A stretch of 64,000 bases of DNA from JBCBGF01 sp038526915 (lineage in GTDB: Bacteria; Pseudomonadota; Alphaproteobacteria; Rhodobacterales; Rhodobacteraceae): assembly GCA_038526915.1 (NCBI GenBank), contig JBCBGF010000006.1, forward strand, positions 140,297-204,296, given 5' to 3'. The translations under genes were made by a program, and so were the position numbers. The first letter of the stretch is position 1; each line of letters starts with the position of its first letter. The notes beneath the pieces are model-generated. The model was not told the origin of the DNA. It did no database searches and worked only from the letters and a program-made list of their open reading frames with translations. Positions 35,807 through 43,800 of the stretch are shown in pieces.

Positions 35807-36652
35807 CTATGCCGGATACGCCCCAGGTTTCGTCGCCTCGTCGATCCGAACCAAATGGGCCAAGAGATCCGGCAGATCCGCCGCAGGCACCATGTTCGGC
35901 CCATCTGATGGCGCGTTGTCGGGATCTTCATGGGTTTCGATGAACAACGCGGCACAGCCAACGGCGAGCGCTGCAGCGGCCAGCATCGGAACAAATCGTC
36001 GGTCGCCGCCAGAGCTCGTCCCGCGTCCGCCGGGTTGTTGGACCGAGTGTGTCGCGTCGTACACCACCGGATAGCCGGTCTCGGCCATGATCGGCAACGC
36101 GCGAAAGTCGTTGACCAACGTGTTGTAGCCGAACGATGTTCCCCGCTCGCACAAAAGTACCTTTGGGTTGCCGGTGGATGCGATCTTGGCCGCCACGTTC
36201 TGCATATCCCATGGCGCGAGGAACTGCCCCTTTTTGACGTTGATGGCCGCCCCGGTTTCGCCGGCGGCCAGCAAAAGGTCGGTTTGGCGGGACAGAAACG
36301 CGGGGATCTGCAAGATGTCGACGACTTTGGCGACAGGGGCGCATTGCTCTGGTGCGTGGACGTCCGTCAGGACGGGGACGTTGAATTCCTCGCGGATACG
36401 TCCGAGGATTTCGATACCGGGCCCGAGTCCCAACCCACGGGATGTCGCATGGGAAGATCGGTTGGCCTTGTCGAAGCTGGACTTGTAAACCCACGCACAG
36501 CCGGCCTCTTCTGCGGCTTCGGCGATGCGACCGGCCATCTCTCTCGCATGTTCAAGCGATTCAATCTGACAGGGTCCTGCAATCAGAACGAAGGGTCGGG
36601 CATTGCTAAATTCGACCGATCCGACTGAGAAGGACTGTGGGCTGGGTTGCAT
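35807..36652 (-). CDS. kdsA: 3-deoxy-D-manno-octulosonate 8-phosphate synthase
   Basis: KdsA condenses arabinose 5-phosphate and phosphoenolpyruvate to Kdo-8-phosphate for lipopolysaccharide or capsule. The 281-residue TIM-barrel enzyme has LIAGPCQIES, VYKSSFDKANRSS, PVLTDVHAPEQ, DILQIPAFLSRQTDLL, NVKKGQFLAPWDM and DATHSVQQPGG. The Asn-to-Cys switch that marks metal-dependent forms falls in AGPCQIE, so a metal-dependent enzyme is probable. The ATG at 36652 follows GGAGGCGG; longer frames run through the tRNA-Cys gene and are not real. It is the only visible Kdo-pathway gene here. Confidence 0.95.
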   Translation of the reverse strand: MQPSPQSFSVGSVEFSNARPFVLIAGPCQIESLEHAREMAGRIAEAAEEAGCAWVYKSSFDKANRSSHATSRGLGLGPGIEILGRIREEFNVPVLTDVHAPEQCAPVAKVVDILQIPAFLSRQTDLLLAAGETGAAINVKKGQFLAPWDMQNVAAKIASTGNPKVLLCERGTSFGYNTLVNDFRALPIMAETGYPVVYDATHSVQQPGGRGTSSGGDRRFVPMLAAAALAVGCAALFIETHEDPDNAPSDGPNMVPAADLPDLLAHLVRIDEATKPGAYPA

Positions 36653-36710
36653 TGATGTTCCGCCTCCGCGGGAGGTTGCCAGGTACCGTTCGGGCGGGCG
36701 GCTGAGTTTG

Positions 36711-36784
36711 TGGAGGCGAGTACCGGAATCGAACCGGTGTACACGGATTTGCAATCCGCTGCGTAACCACTCCGCCAACTCGCC
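36711..36784 (-). tRNA. tRNA-Cys (anticodon GCA)
   Basis: Read on the minus strand, GGCGAGT and ACTCGCC form the acceptor stem, followed by T and an encoded CCA. The D arm (GGCGGAGTGGTTACGC), anticodon loop TTGCAAA with GCA, and T loop GGTTCGATTCC are clear. The total length is 74 bases. Confidence 0.95.
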
Positions 36785-37152
36785 CCGCAGCGCCTGCGAT
36801 ATGTCTTTGCGTCCATGCCGTCAAGTTGCCTGAAGAACCGGGCGCACGATCTTACAGTGGGAACAGAACAGGCGGTTGGGGCAGGGCGCTGACAGCGCCC
36901 CTGAGGGCGGCGCGATTCGCGGTTTACGGGCTATTCATGCGAAAAATCGCAATTTATCCACAGGACAGAAATGCGAGTTGCCTAAGGTTTTTGCAACGGC
37001 AGGCGGAAAGTTTCCGAAACAGAGACAATTAGCCTGTGGATAACGTTTGCAGCCCCCGTATCCTTATGTGGCGAAATATGGACTTTTTTTAGGTGGTTGG
37101 ATGTGCGACTGTCCAACTGCGGTAGTGGTGTTGTTTAGGTGGATACGTAGTG
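36785..37152. other. Intergenic region upstream of EPS-priming gene
   Basis: This 368-bp region between tRNA-Cys and the sugar transferase becomes AT-rich towards the gene (37060-37152). Apart from two consensus DnaA boxes, listed separately, I see no gene. It should contain the promoter for the sugar transferase. Confidence 0.45.
36954..37043. promoter_or_regulatory. Two facing consensus DnaA boxes
   Basis: TTATCCACA at 36954-36962 and its reverse complement TGTGGATAA at 37035-37043 both match the strong DnaA box TTATNCACA exactly. The match extends to 11 bp (TTATCCACAGG and CCTGTGGATAA). They lie about 110-200 bp upstream of the EPS sugar transferase ATG. Confidence 0.55.
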
Positions 37153-37830
37153 ATGAATTCTATTCGGGCTGGTTCGGTTCCCGACGCTGTTTCTTTTTTT
37201 CAGTTTGGTGACGATCACAAATCAAAATTAAAAAATAAATCATTACGTTTTCGCGTGACGAAACGCATGGTGGATTTTACGACGGCGGTTATCGCAATGC
37301 CAATCGTGTTTGGCGTTTCAATTGTTTTGTTGGTTCTAAACCCATTTGCCAATCCAGGTCCGTTGTTTTTCAAACAGCAACGCATGGGCCAGGGTGGGCG
37401 GCCCTTCGTGCTCTGGAAATTCCGAACCATGACCACGGCCGGGGGCGGCGTGCGGGGTCACGATGATCCTGTCGAAACGGCGCGAATTACCCCGCTTGGC
37501 AGGGTGATGCGCAGGCTGCGGATCGATGAATTACCGAACTTTTTTAATGTTTTGGCCGGGGACATGTGCCTTGTCGGGCCGCGCCCTGACGCCTACGACC
37601 ATGCGCAGGAATACATCGGCAGCATACCGCACTACGCCAAACGATTTCGCGTGAAGCCTGGAATTACCGGCCTGGCGCAAATCCGTGGCGGGTATGCGGA
37701 TAATCCAAATGCTGTGCGCCGTAAGGCGCGGCTTGATCTCTTCTACGTTCGGCGGTCTTCGGGTCGGCTTGATGCCTATGTTATCAAGAGGACGCTTGGG
37801 GTTATTGCCACAGGTTTTGGGGCCAAATAG
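37153..37830 (+). CDS. Initiating sugar-phosphate transferase (WcaJ/ExoY family)
   Basis: This 225-residue protein belongs to the polyprenyl-phosphate hexose-1-phosphate transferases that start exopolysaccharide repeat units on undecaprenyl phosphate. It has a basic cytoplasmic N-terminus, one hydrophobic re-entrant helix (about 45-70), and the catalytic domain with FFKQQRMGQGGRPFVLWKFRTM, shown as KQQRMGQGG and LWKFRTM, LRIDELPNFFNVLAGDMCLVGPRP and RVKPGITGLAQI. The Asp-Glu of the catalytic pair lies in RIDELP. It lacks the long multi-pass N-terminal part of WcaJ and so is the short form. The first 200 bp are unusually AT-rich. It is the likely starter for the EPS locus at 45617-63222. Confidence 0.88.
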   Translation: MNSIRAGSVPDAVSFFQFGDDHKSKLKNKSLRFRVTKRMVDFTTAVIAMPIVFGVSIVLLVLNPFANPGPLFFKQQRMGQGGRPFVLWKFRTMTTAGGGVRGHDDPVETARITPLGRVMRRLRIDELPNFFNVLAGDMCLVGPRPDAYDHAQEYIGSIPHYAKRFRVKPGITGLAQIRGGYADNPNAVRRKARLDLFYVRRSSGRLDAYVIKRTLGVIATGFGAK

Positions 37831-38219
37831 GTCCGCGAAGTTTCGGTGATATCTTTCAGCGACCAGCCTTGTGGTAGAGGTGCTAGAGGCAGGATTTCGA
37901 TAATCCCACTTCTCTGCGCGTTGCGCAATTAAGCGAACTCTGTTTGTCGACGGTGGACGAAAGAATGACCGTCGAATTAATCAGTTTATGGTTTGACTCG
38001 TACGTGCGAGATGCCAATCCACCAAAAAAGAGGCTATTTTTGAATTTTAATCCTGCGTTCTGCGCGGGACTGAAAAAATTATGTAGTGTTTCCAGGCGCT
38101 TGAGGGGGCGCAAAGGCCCGTGAATTATTTTTGTCGGATATGCGTAAATGTGTTGCTCTCCCCTCGCGAAAGTCTATATAAATGGACAGACGGGAGTGAG
38201 TGATTAGAGGTATAGAAAA
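37831..38219. other. AT-rich intergenic region before the small-peptide gene
   Basis: This stretch of about 390 bp has lower G+C than its neighbours. It carries a good promoter near the right end, listed separately. No gene or RNA is seen with confidence. Confidence 0.45.
38153..38180 (+). promoter_or_regulatory. Sigma-70-like promoter for small-peptide gene
   Basis: TTGCTC at 38153-38158 and TATATA at 38175-38180 are separated by 16 bp, close to the sigma-70 pattern TTGACA-N17-TATAAT. The start site would be near 38187, about 33 bp before the ATG at 38220. Confidence 0.5.
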
Positions 38220-38474
38220 ATGAGCGAAGGTTCTGGTTTGCCAGAAGGTCAAAAAGACGAGGGCGCAGTCGACGCTGATCGCCGCGAGGTGCTGGGTGCG
38301 ATTGCTAAGTATGCGGGCGTGGTTGGCGCATCGACAGTTGTGTTGTCGTCATCTGCATCGGTCGCTTTGGCTGGGGTAAGCGGGTCATCGTCCGGCCCTG
38401 TGAAGCCAGGTGGTCCGCGTCGCCGCCGTCGTCGGCGGTGGATCCGTATTATCCGGCGGTTCAACCGGCACTGA
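38220..38474 (+). CDS. Small peptide with leader-like N-terminus and Arg-rich C-terminus (putative precursor)
   Basis: The 84-residue protein is in four parts: an acidic N-terminus (1-20), a DRREVLGAIAKYAG segment with twin Arg at 21-22, a hydrophobic Ala/Val/Ser stretch ending in ALA at 49-51, and a C-terminal part of 33 residues (52-84). The latter has a Ser/Gly/Pro linker (GVSGSSSGPVKPGGP) and then a basic end with seven consecutive Arg (67-73) and 11 Arg in the last 18 residues, plus WIRII. A Tat-type signal with cleavage after ALA, or a RiPP leader, would both fit. AGAGG is 9 bases upstream of the ATG. A terminator and an RRE/kinase gene follow, making it a possible kinase substrate. I do not recognise the family. 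Confidence 0.7.
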   Translation: MSEGSGLPEGQKDEGAVDADRREVLGAIAKYAGVVGASTVVLSSSASVALAGVSGSSSGPVKPGGPRRRRRRRWIRIIRRFNRH

Positions 38475-38507
38475 TACCGCTCGGCGGTACCAGGCATATA
38501 GATTTGC

Positions 38508-38542
38508 AAAGTTGCACGCTTCACCGGCGTGCAACTTTTTTT
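38508..38542 (+). terminator. Intrinsic terminator between peptide and kinase genes
   Basis: AAAGTTGCACGC at 38508-38519 pairs perfectly with GCGTGCAACTTT at 38527-38538 around a 7-base loop, and a run of seven T covers 38536-38542. It is a strong intrinsic terminator placed 33 bp after the peptide gene. The kinase gene follows 20 bp later. Confidence 0.85.
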
Positions 38543-38561
38543 GTTGGAAGGCCTTCGAGCA

Positions 38562-39695
38562 GTGGATCTAGAACGGTCAGCACTCGGCACGACATCAGCG
38601 GTGTTCAATGCACAGTCGGGGTCAATTGTTACAGCCGATGCCCTTGGACTTGCGATTATTGATCGGGTTGTGGCCGGAGATGCGCGGGATCAAGTCGCCG
38701 ACACACTTATCCAGGCGCTTGAACTGTCAGATGAAGACGCTCGCGTTGCCTTGCCCGCAATCGTAGCAGACCTTCTCGATCATTGGGACGCGGCAGGCCT
38801 GTTTGATGAGACCCGTCCCGATTTTCCCGATCCCGTGTTCGATCACGGGCACGGCGTCCCCAACGCGGTTACCTATCAAACGCCCTATGGGAAGATCTCG
38901 GTCGCGAGCCAATCGCGCCTTCTGACACAGCAACTCGATGAGATTCTTGGCGTTCTGTCCGATCGACACGCGGAGGAGGGCGGCGATGAGTTGAAGCTGA
39001 GATGCGTTGCCTGTGCGGGCGGCGGATACGGGGTTTTCGACGAAAACCCGTTGTGGGGACGCGCAACCCTAGATGAAGCACGCTTTATCGTCATTCGGGA
39101 AGCGGCTGAGATCCTATGTGGCCGCGATCGGGTCGGCGCGGTGTTGCATGGCTCGGCCATCGCCCATGGGGACCATGCTGTTTTGGTCATGGGCGATACT
39201 GGCCGTGGAAAGTCGACCCTAGCGCAGGGTCTGGTTGCGGCGGGATGTGGGTTTGTCTCAGACGATCACTTGCCGCTCCATAAAAACGGAACTGACGTTC
39301 TTTGCTTTCCGACACGAAGCGCTGTGAAGCCGAAAGCACTCAAGCTGACCGAAGTAAAACAGTTAATCCGCAAACACGGAAAGCGATCACAGGCGCGCGA
39401 TGGTGTGACGTATCTGGAACTGCCGCCTTTCGCGGAAGTGGGGGCCAAAATTCCAGTAGGCGCACTGATCTTCCCCGAGTATCAAGAGGGTGCGGGGCTC
39501 GAAATTACCGAGATCACGCCCGAGGAGGCGTTTGAAGAATGTATTTTGGCTGGTGCGAGGCCTGCACGTACCGATCCGCGCATAGGCCCTATGGCGACGC
39601 TTTGCCGGGAAATTCCGGCTTTTGGCATCCGCTTCGGCGACTCTCGGCAATCAATTCCCGCGTGCCTGGAGCTCTTTGAAGAGTGCAAGTTCTAG
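38562..39695 (+). CDS. PqqD-like (RRE) domain fused to HprK-like kinase
   Basis: This protein of 377 residues has an N-terminal PqqD-like domain (about 1-85), the fold used as a RiPP recognition element to bind leader peptides. A C-terminal domain resembles HPr kinase/phosphorylase (about 105-365), with Walker A GDTGRGKST at about 211-219 and the FVSDDHLPL loop that in HprK carries the catalytic Asp. A GTG at 38562 was chosen because an earlier GTG at 38529 is inside the terminator stem. HprK-like kinases phosphorylate lasso peptides in some RiPP clusters. The small Arg-rich peptide is the natural candidate substrate. It overlaps the nucleotidyltransferase gene by 13 bp. Confidence 0.78.
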   Translation: MDLERSALGTTSAVFNAQSGSIVTADALGLAIIDRVVAGDARDQVADTLIQALELSDEDARVALPAIVADLLDHWDAAGLFDETRPDFPDPVFDHGHGVPNAVTYQTPYGKISVASQSRLLTQQLDEILGVLSDRHAEEGGDELKLRCVACAGGGYGVFDENPLWGRATLDEARFIVIREAAEILCGRDRVGAVLHGSAIAHGDHAVLVMGDTGRGKSTLAQGLVAAGCGFVSDDHLPLHKNGTDVLCFPTRSAVKPKALKLTEVKQLIRKHGKRSQARDGVTYLELPPFAEVGAKIPVGALIFPEYQEGAGLEITEITPEEAFEECILAGARPARTDPRIGPMATLCREIPAFGIRFGDSRQSIPACLELFEECKF

Positions 39696-40783
39696 ACTCA
39701 TGCCCGTCTTTATCGTGTCGCGCCTTGTTGTTGTTGTCGAAGGCGGCGATCACACAACAGGTGCCGGCGCAGGTGTTCGAGGTTTTGGAACACTGCGACC
39801 CGCATGATCTCGCGCGGTCTGCCCAAGTTCATCAAGTCCACACCATGGTGGGATGCGTGTTTGAGCGACATCCCGATCTGGCCGGTGCGATCCCGCGGGA
39901 CTTGGGCGTCTACTTCCGTGCGATGTATCACGCAAACCAGGATCGACTGGCCGAAGGTCGCGCGCAACTGACGTCGATTGCCCAGGCCATGTCGCAGGCC
40001 GAAGTGTCACTGCTTGCGATGAAAGGTGGCGGTGACATGCTGGATCCGTTGCACAACGATCCCGCGATGCGTTTTGTGGCGGACTTTGACATCCTCGTGC
40101 CCATCGACGCGCTAGACCGCGCCGAACAAGCATTGCTGCAGCATTTCGACGCCGATCAACCAGGCGCAAAGCTTGCCGCCGGATCCAATCTGAACTGGCG
40201 GGGTGAGCCGGTTCCCGAACATCATCTGCCGAAGTTCGTCTCTCAGACGTGGACGTTCCCGGTTGAATTACACATGCGTGTTGGTTCCGGCATCGTCCCT
40301 CAGCTGCTGCCGGAAACGGATGTTTTGCGAAGAGGGGTGCCAACGCAGATCGACGGTATTTCGGTCATGGGTGCAGAAGACCGCGCCTGCCATCTGATCG
40401 CCCATGCGGCCTATCACGGACACGCCGTCAGCCTGCGCGCCTGGGTTGACTGGGTGCAGTTGCGCAAACGCTGTGACGAAGCATCCGTTCGGCGCCGCTT
40501 GGCCGCATTCGACCTGGACCGGACGCTTGATGAGTACAACGCCGTCGCTGCGTTCTTTGACGGCCGCGAGGATGCGAGTGAAGCCAACGCCGAACGCCTT
40601 GTGCAAGCTTTCCGCAACCTCGCAGAGCATTCCCGCAAGTCGCGCCCCAGTCGACGGCAGCTAGTCCGCCGCCGACTTCAGATGCTGTTTGTCTCGCAGC
40701 GCTATCGCCACCACCTCGCCAGCAATGCACAACGCATGAGCTGGTGGAAATGGTTGTTCGGAAGGCTCCGCGGACGCAGTTAA
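39683..40783 (+). CDS. NTP_transf_5-family putative nucleotidyltransferase
   Basis: The 366-residue protein matches the uncharacterised nucleotidyltransferase family that often accompanies HprK-like kinases and RiPP genes. The key segment is LLAMKGGGDMLDPLHNDPAMRF, shown as AMKGGGDMLDPL, followed by FVADFDILVP, which has the Asp residues expected to bind metal. The later phrases FPVELHMRVG and CHLIAHAAYHGHAVSLRAWVDW also fit the family. The C-terminus is strongly basic and Trp-rich. It starts with GTG, overlapping the kinase gene by 13 bp. The substrate is unknown; adenylylation or similar transfer to the peptide or to a phosphate is a hypothesis. Confidence 0.72.
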   Translation: MQVLDSCPSLSCRALLLLSKAAITQQVPAQVFEVLEHCDPHDLARSAQVHQVHTMVGCVFERHPDLAGAIPRDLGVYFRAMYHANQDRLAEGRAQLTSIAQAMSQAEVSLLAMKGGGDMLDPLHNDPAMRFVADFDILVPIDALDRAEQALLQHFDADQPGAKLAAGSNLNWRGEPVPEHHLPKFVSQTWTFPVELHMRVGSGIVPQLLPETDVLRRGVPTQIDGISVMGAEDRACHLIAHAAYHGHAVSLRAWVDWVQLRKRCDEASVRRRLAAFDLDRTLDEYNAVAAFFDGREDASEANAERLVQAFRNLAEHSRKSRPSRRQLVRRRLQMLFVSQRYRHHLASNAQRMSWWKWLFGRLRGRS

Positions 40784-40832
40784 CGCCCGTCGCCCAACGC
40801 ACATGCGCATCAAAAACGCGCTGGCCCCGTGA

Positions 40833-43800
40833 TCAGGCGATCGCGTCCCCTGCGAACACAAATTCATCATCTTCGAGCGATAGGGCGTAGACGTCACTCA
40901 GCACACCGATAAGCTCATCCTCGTCGCCCCCGGTTCCGGTGCGCCAGATCATCGTCCCGCCTGGCAAACCGGCGAAGTCTTCCGTGAGGTTGTATTCACT
41001 GGCAAGTCCGTGCAGCTGCACGATGTCTTCTTCAACCGTGAAGTCGTAGACAAACCCATAGTCAGCCACGCCGTTCGATGCCGCGATTTGGTCATCATAA
41101 TAGGTCCCGAATTCGTCGCCAAAGATGAATGTGTCGGCGCCCTCAAAGCCCTGGAACACATCCAGTTCGCCCTGACCGGGCGCGGCGGAACCCGTGTCCA
41201 CGGCGACCAGGACGTCCGCTTGGTCGGTCCCTTTTTCGATGTCGTCGCCGGTGATTTCGGTCACGGTGACATCATTGAACGTGACGTCGTGGTAATGCGC
41301 GTTCAGGTAGATCCCGCCCGTCGCCGGACCTTGCGCCATGGTGAAGGTCTGGGTGCCTTCCATCGTCCAGTCGATGGGCTCCGCGGTTCCGTCTTCCCAT
41401 AGTTTCAGCTTGTAGTGTCGATCAAAGAGCCCCGTTTGTTCAACGCGCGCGATCATGTTGTAGGTGTTGCCGACCTGAAGCGTCATCGATTGTGATGCCA
41501 AGTCGGAGAAGAAGTCGATCGACGGATGCAGGGTGAGCCGCCCCGATCCGGCACCGCTGTTATTGGTGTAGAAAAACGCAGCACCAGGTTCCCAGCCGGA
41601 CTTTGGCTGGAAGTCGGCCACCGGGTCGTCCGTGTGCCCGGTCCACAGCATGCCCAAGGCAAACCCGCCGCCATCGCGGCCCCTGGGATCGATGTTTGTG
41701 ATGTCGTGGGTCGTGACAGAGAGCTCAACCTGATAGTTGTCCCAGCTCTCGTCACCCAGGGCCAGAACACGGTCGTATCCGAGCCGCTGGGGCCGGGCGC
41801 CGCCGTTTTCGATACTCCAGAGCCCGTCGACCACCTGGACGACATCCTGGATATCGCTCGCCGATGACCAATCGACCGAATAGTTCTTGTCCCACGCGAC
41901 GCCATCTTCGTAATCGATGGTGACATCGCGGGTCTCGATCAATCCGTTTGCAAACTCGGCCGTGATCGTAACAACGTCATCTGTCGCACTACCATCGAGA
42001 TCGGCATAGGCGATGTCGACATTGAAGTCGCCAGGCTCCTGCAGCCGGCGGGTGTCTTCTCCGACCGATAATGCAATCGATGGCCCGCCGTTCAGTGTGT
42101 AGCTAAGCGATGTGATGTCACCTGTTTGAGAATCCGTGCTGACGTTGCCGAGGATATTGACCCACGTTTGGGCTTCGCCCTGAGCGCCGAATGTCTGGTT
42201 CGGCCCGTACCAAACGTCGATGCGGTCGCCCACATTAATCTCGACGGTGCCGGTCCCGAACAACGTGCCATCGGTGATCGTGTAGTCGAAACTGTCCGAG
42301 CCCTCGAAACCAGCATTTGGCACGTAAGTCAGCGTTCCGTCGGGGTTTTCGGTTACGGTGCCGAACTGCGCATTGCCGGCCGACACAAAGTCGATATCGT
42401 CGCCGTTCTGATCGCTGTCATTGGCCAGAAGGCCCGACGCGATGTTCATGACCAAAGCGGTGTCCGTGTTTGTGGTAAAGACATCCGTCTCGGCCACGGG
42501 CGCCTTTGGCACCTGCACAAGGTTGGCGTCTTCATCGGTGATCGGATCCGAGGCCAACTGGATATAGTCAACCCGTGCGGTAAAGCCCGGGGAACTGTCC
42601 AGATTGCCTGCGAAAACGCCCACGGACGCGGCATTGAACGCATAGGTGATGCCGCCCGCGGTCGTCCAACTCGCCCCGTCTTGGCTGTACTCGTACAGCC
42701 AGTCGTCGCCCGTGCGCGTTACGCGCAAATACTCCGCCGTCGCTTCGGGGATCGCGACCTGCAGCGCCGCAGACGACGACCCGTTCTCTGTGATCCCGAC
42801 AAATGCGAATAGCGTATTGCCATCCGAGAATGTGTCAAAGCGCAGCCAGTTGTCTGCATCCTCCTCGATCAGAATACCCTGCAGTTCGAACCGCCCAGTC
42901 GGCGTGGTTAGGAACCGCGTTTCGAGCGAAAAGTCACCATCGGTCACGTCTTGCATGGCCCGGGCACCGTTATTGGTGAACCACACATCGAAGTCGCCGT
43001 CAGGTGTGACAAGCTCAAGGAAGCCATCGGTCGCTGTTGTCGCAACATCGCCGGATGTGCCTGCCGGCCCCACGATATTCCAGACCGAGGTGTTGAGCGT
43101 TCCATCCGCAAAGTCATCGGCGACAAAACCGCCAAGCGGACCGGAGGCGGATACATCCAGTGTCACGCTCGCGGTGTCGAGCCCCCCCGCACCATCTGAG
43201 ACGGTGTATTGGAAGGTGTCCTGTCCGGTGAAGCCTGGGTTGGGGGTGTAGGTGAGGGTGCCGTCGGCGTTGTCGACGAGGGTGCCGTTGGGCGGGTTGG
43301 TGACGCTGTCGAGGATCAGGGTCTGGCCATTGGGATCGCTGTCATTGCCAAAGAGATCCTGGTCGATGTCGATCAGCGTGGCGGTGTCGGCGAAGACGCC
43401 GATCTGGTCGTCCTGGGCGACGGGCGGCTGGTTGGCGGGCGGGGTGATGGTGCCGTCTTCGTTGACGATGGGGTCGGTGGCGACCTCGAACCAGTCGAAC
43501 TGCGAGACAAAGCCCGGCGGCGTGCCGGTGAACGACGTCGAGCCACCGAAGAGACCCACCTCGGTCGGGATCAGATCGCTCTGGAATGAAATCGCCGTGG
43601 TCCAGTTCGACCCGTCGCCGGAATAGTCGAACGTATAGGTGTCGTCGCTGCGGGTGATGCGCAGATAGGTGGCCTCGCCCGGCGAGATCACCTCGCGATA
43701 GGGGAAGCTGCGCTGGGTCGCGCTGACCACGTCGCCCACCAAAAGCTCCAGCCCCGCGGGCGTGAAGGCGATGTCGAACCGGAACCAACGCGTGTCGCTC

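Noticed and set aside
36652..36778. Longer start for kdsA giving 42 extra residues
   Set aside because: The extension reads through the tRNA-Cys gene in antisense; a good ribosome-binding site supports the ATG at 36652.
36954..37043. Chromosome replication origin
   Set aside because: There are only two DnaA boxes and no origin-linked genes (dnaA, dnaN, hemE, parAB).
38220..40783. Classical lasso-peptide cluster
   Set aside because: No lasso cyclase (B1/B2 or C protein) is present and the peptide has no lasso-like core, so only the kinase and nucleotidyltransferase parts are shared.
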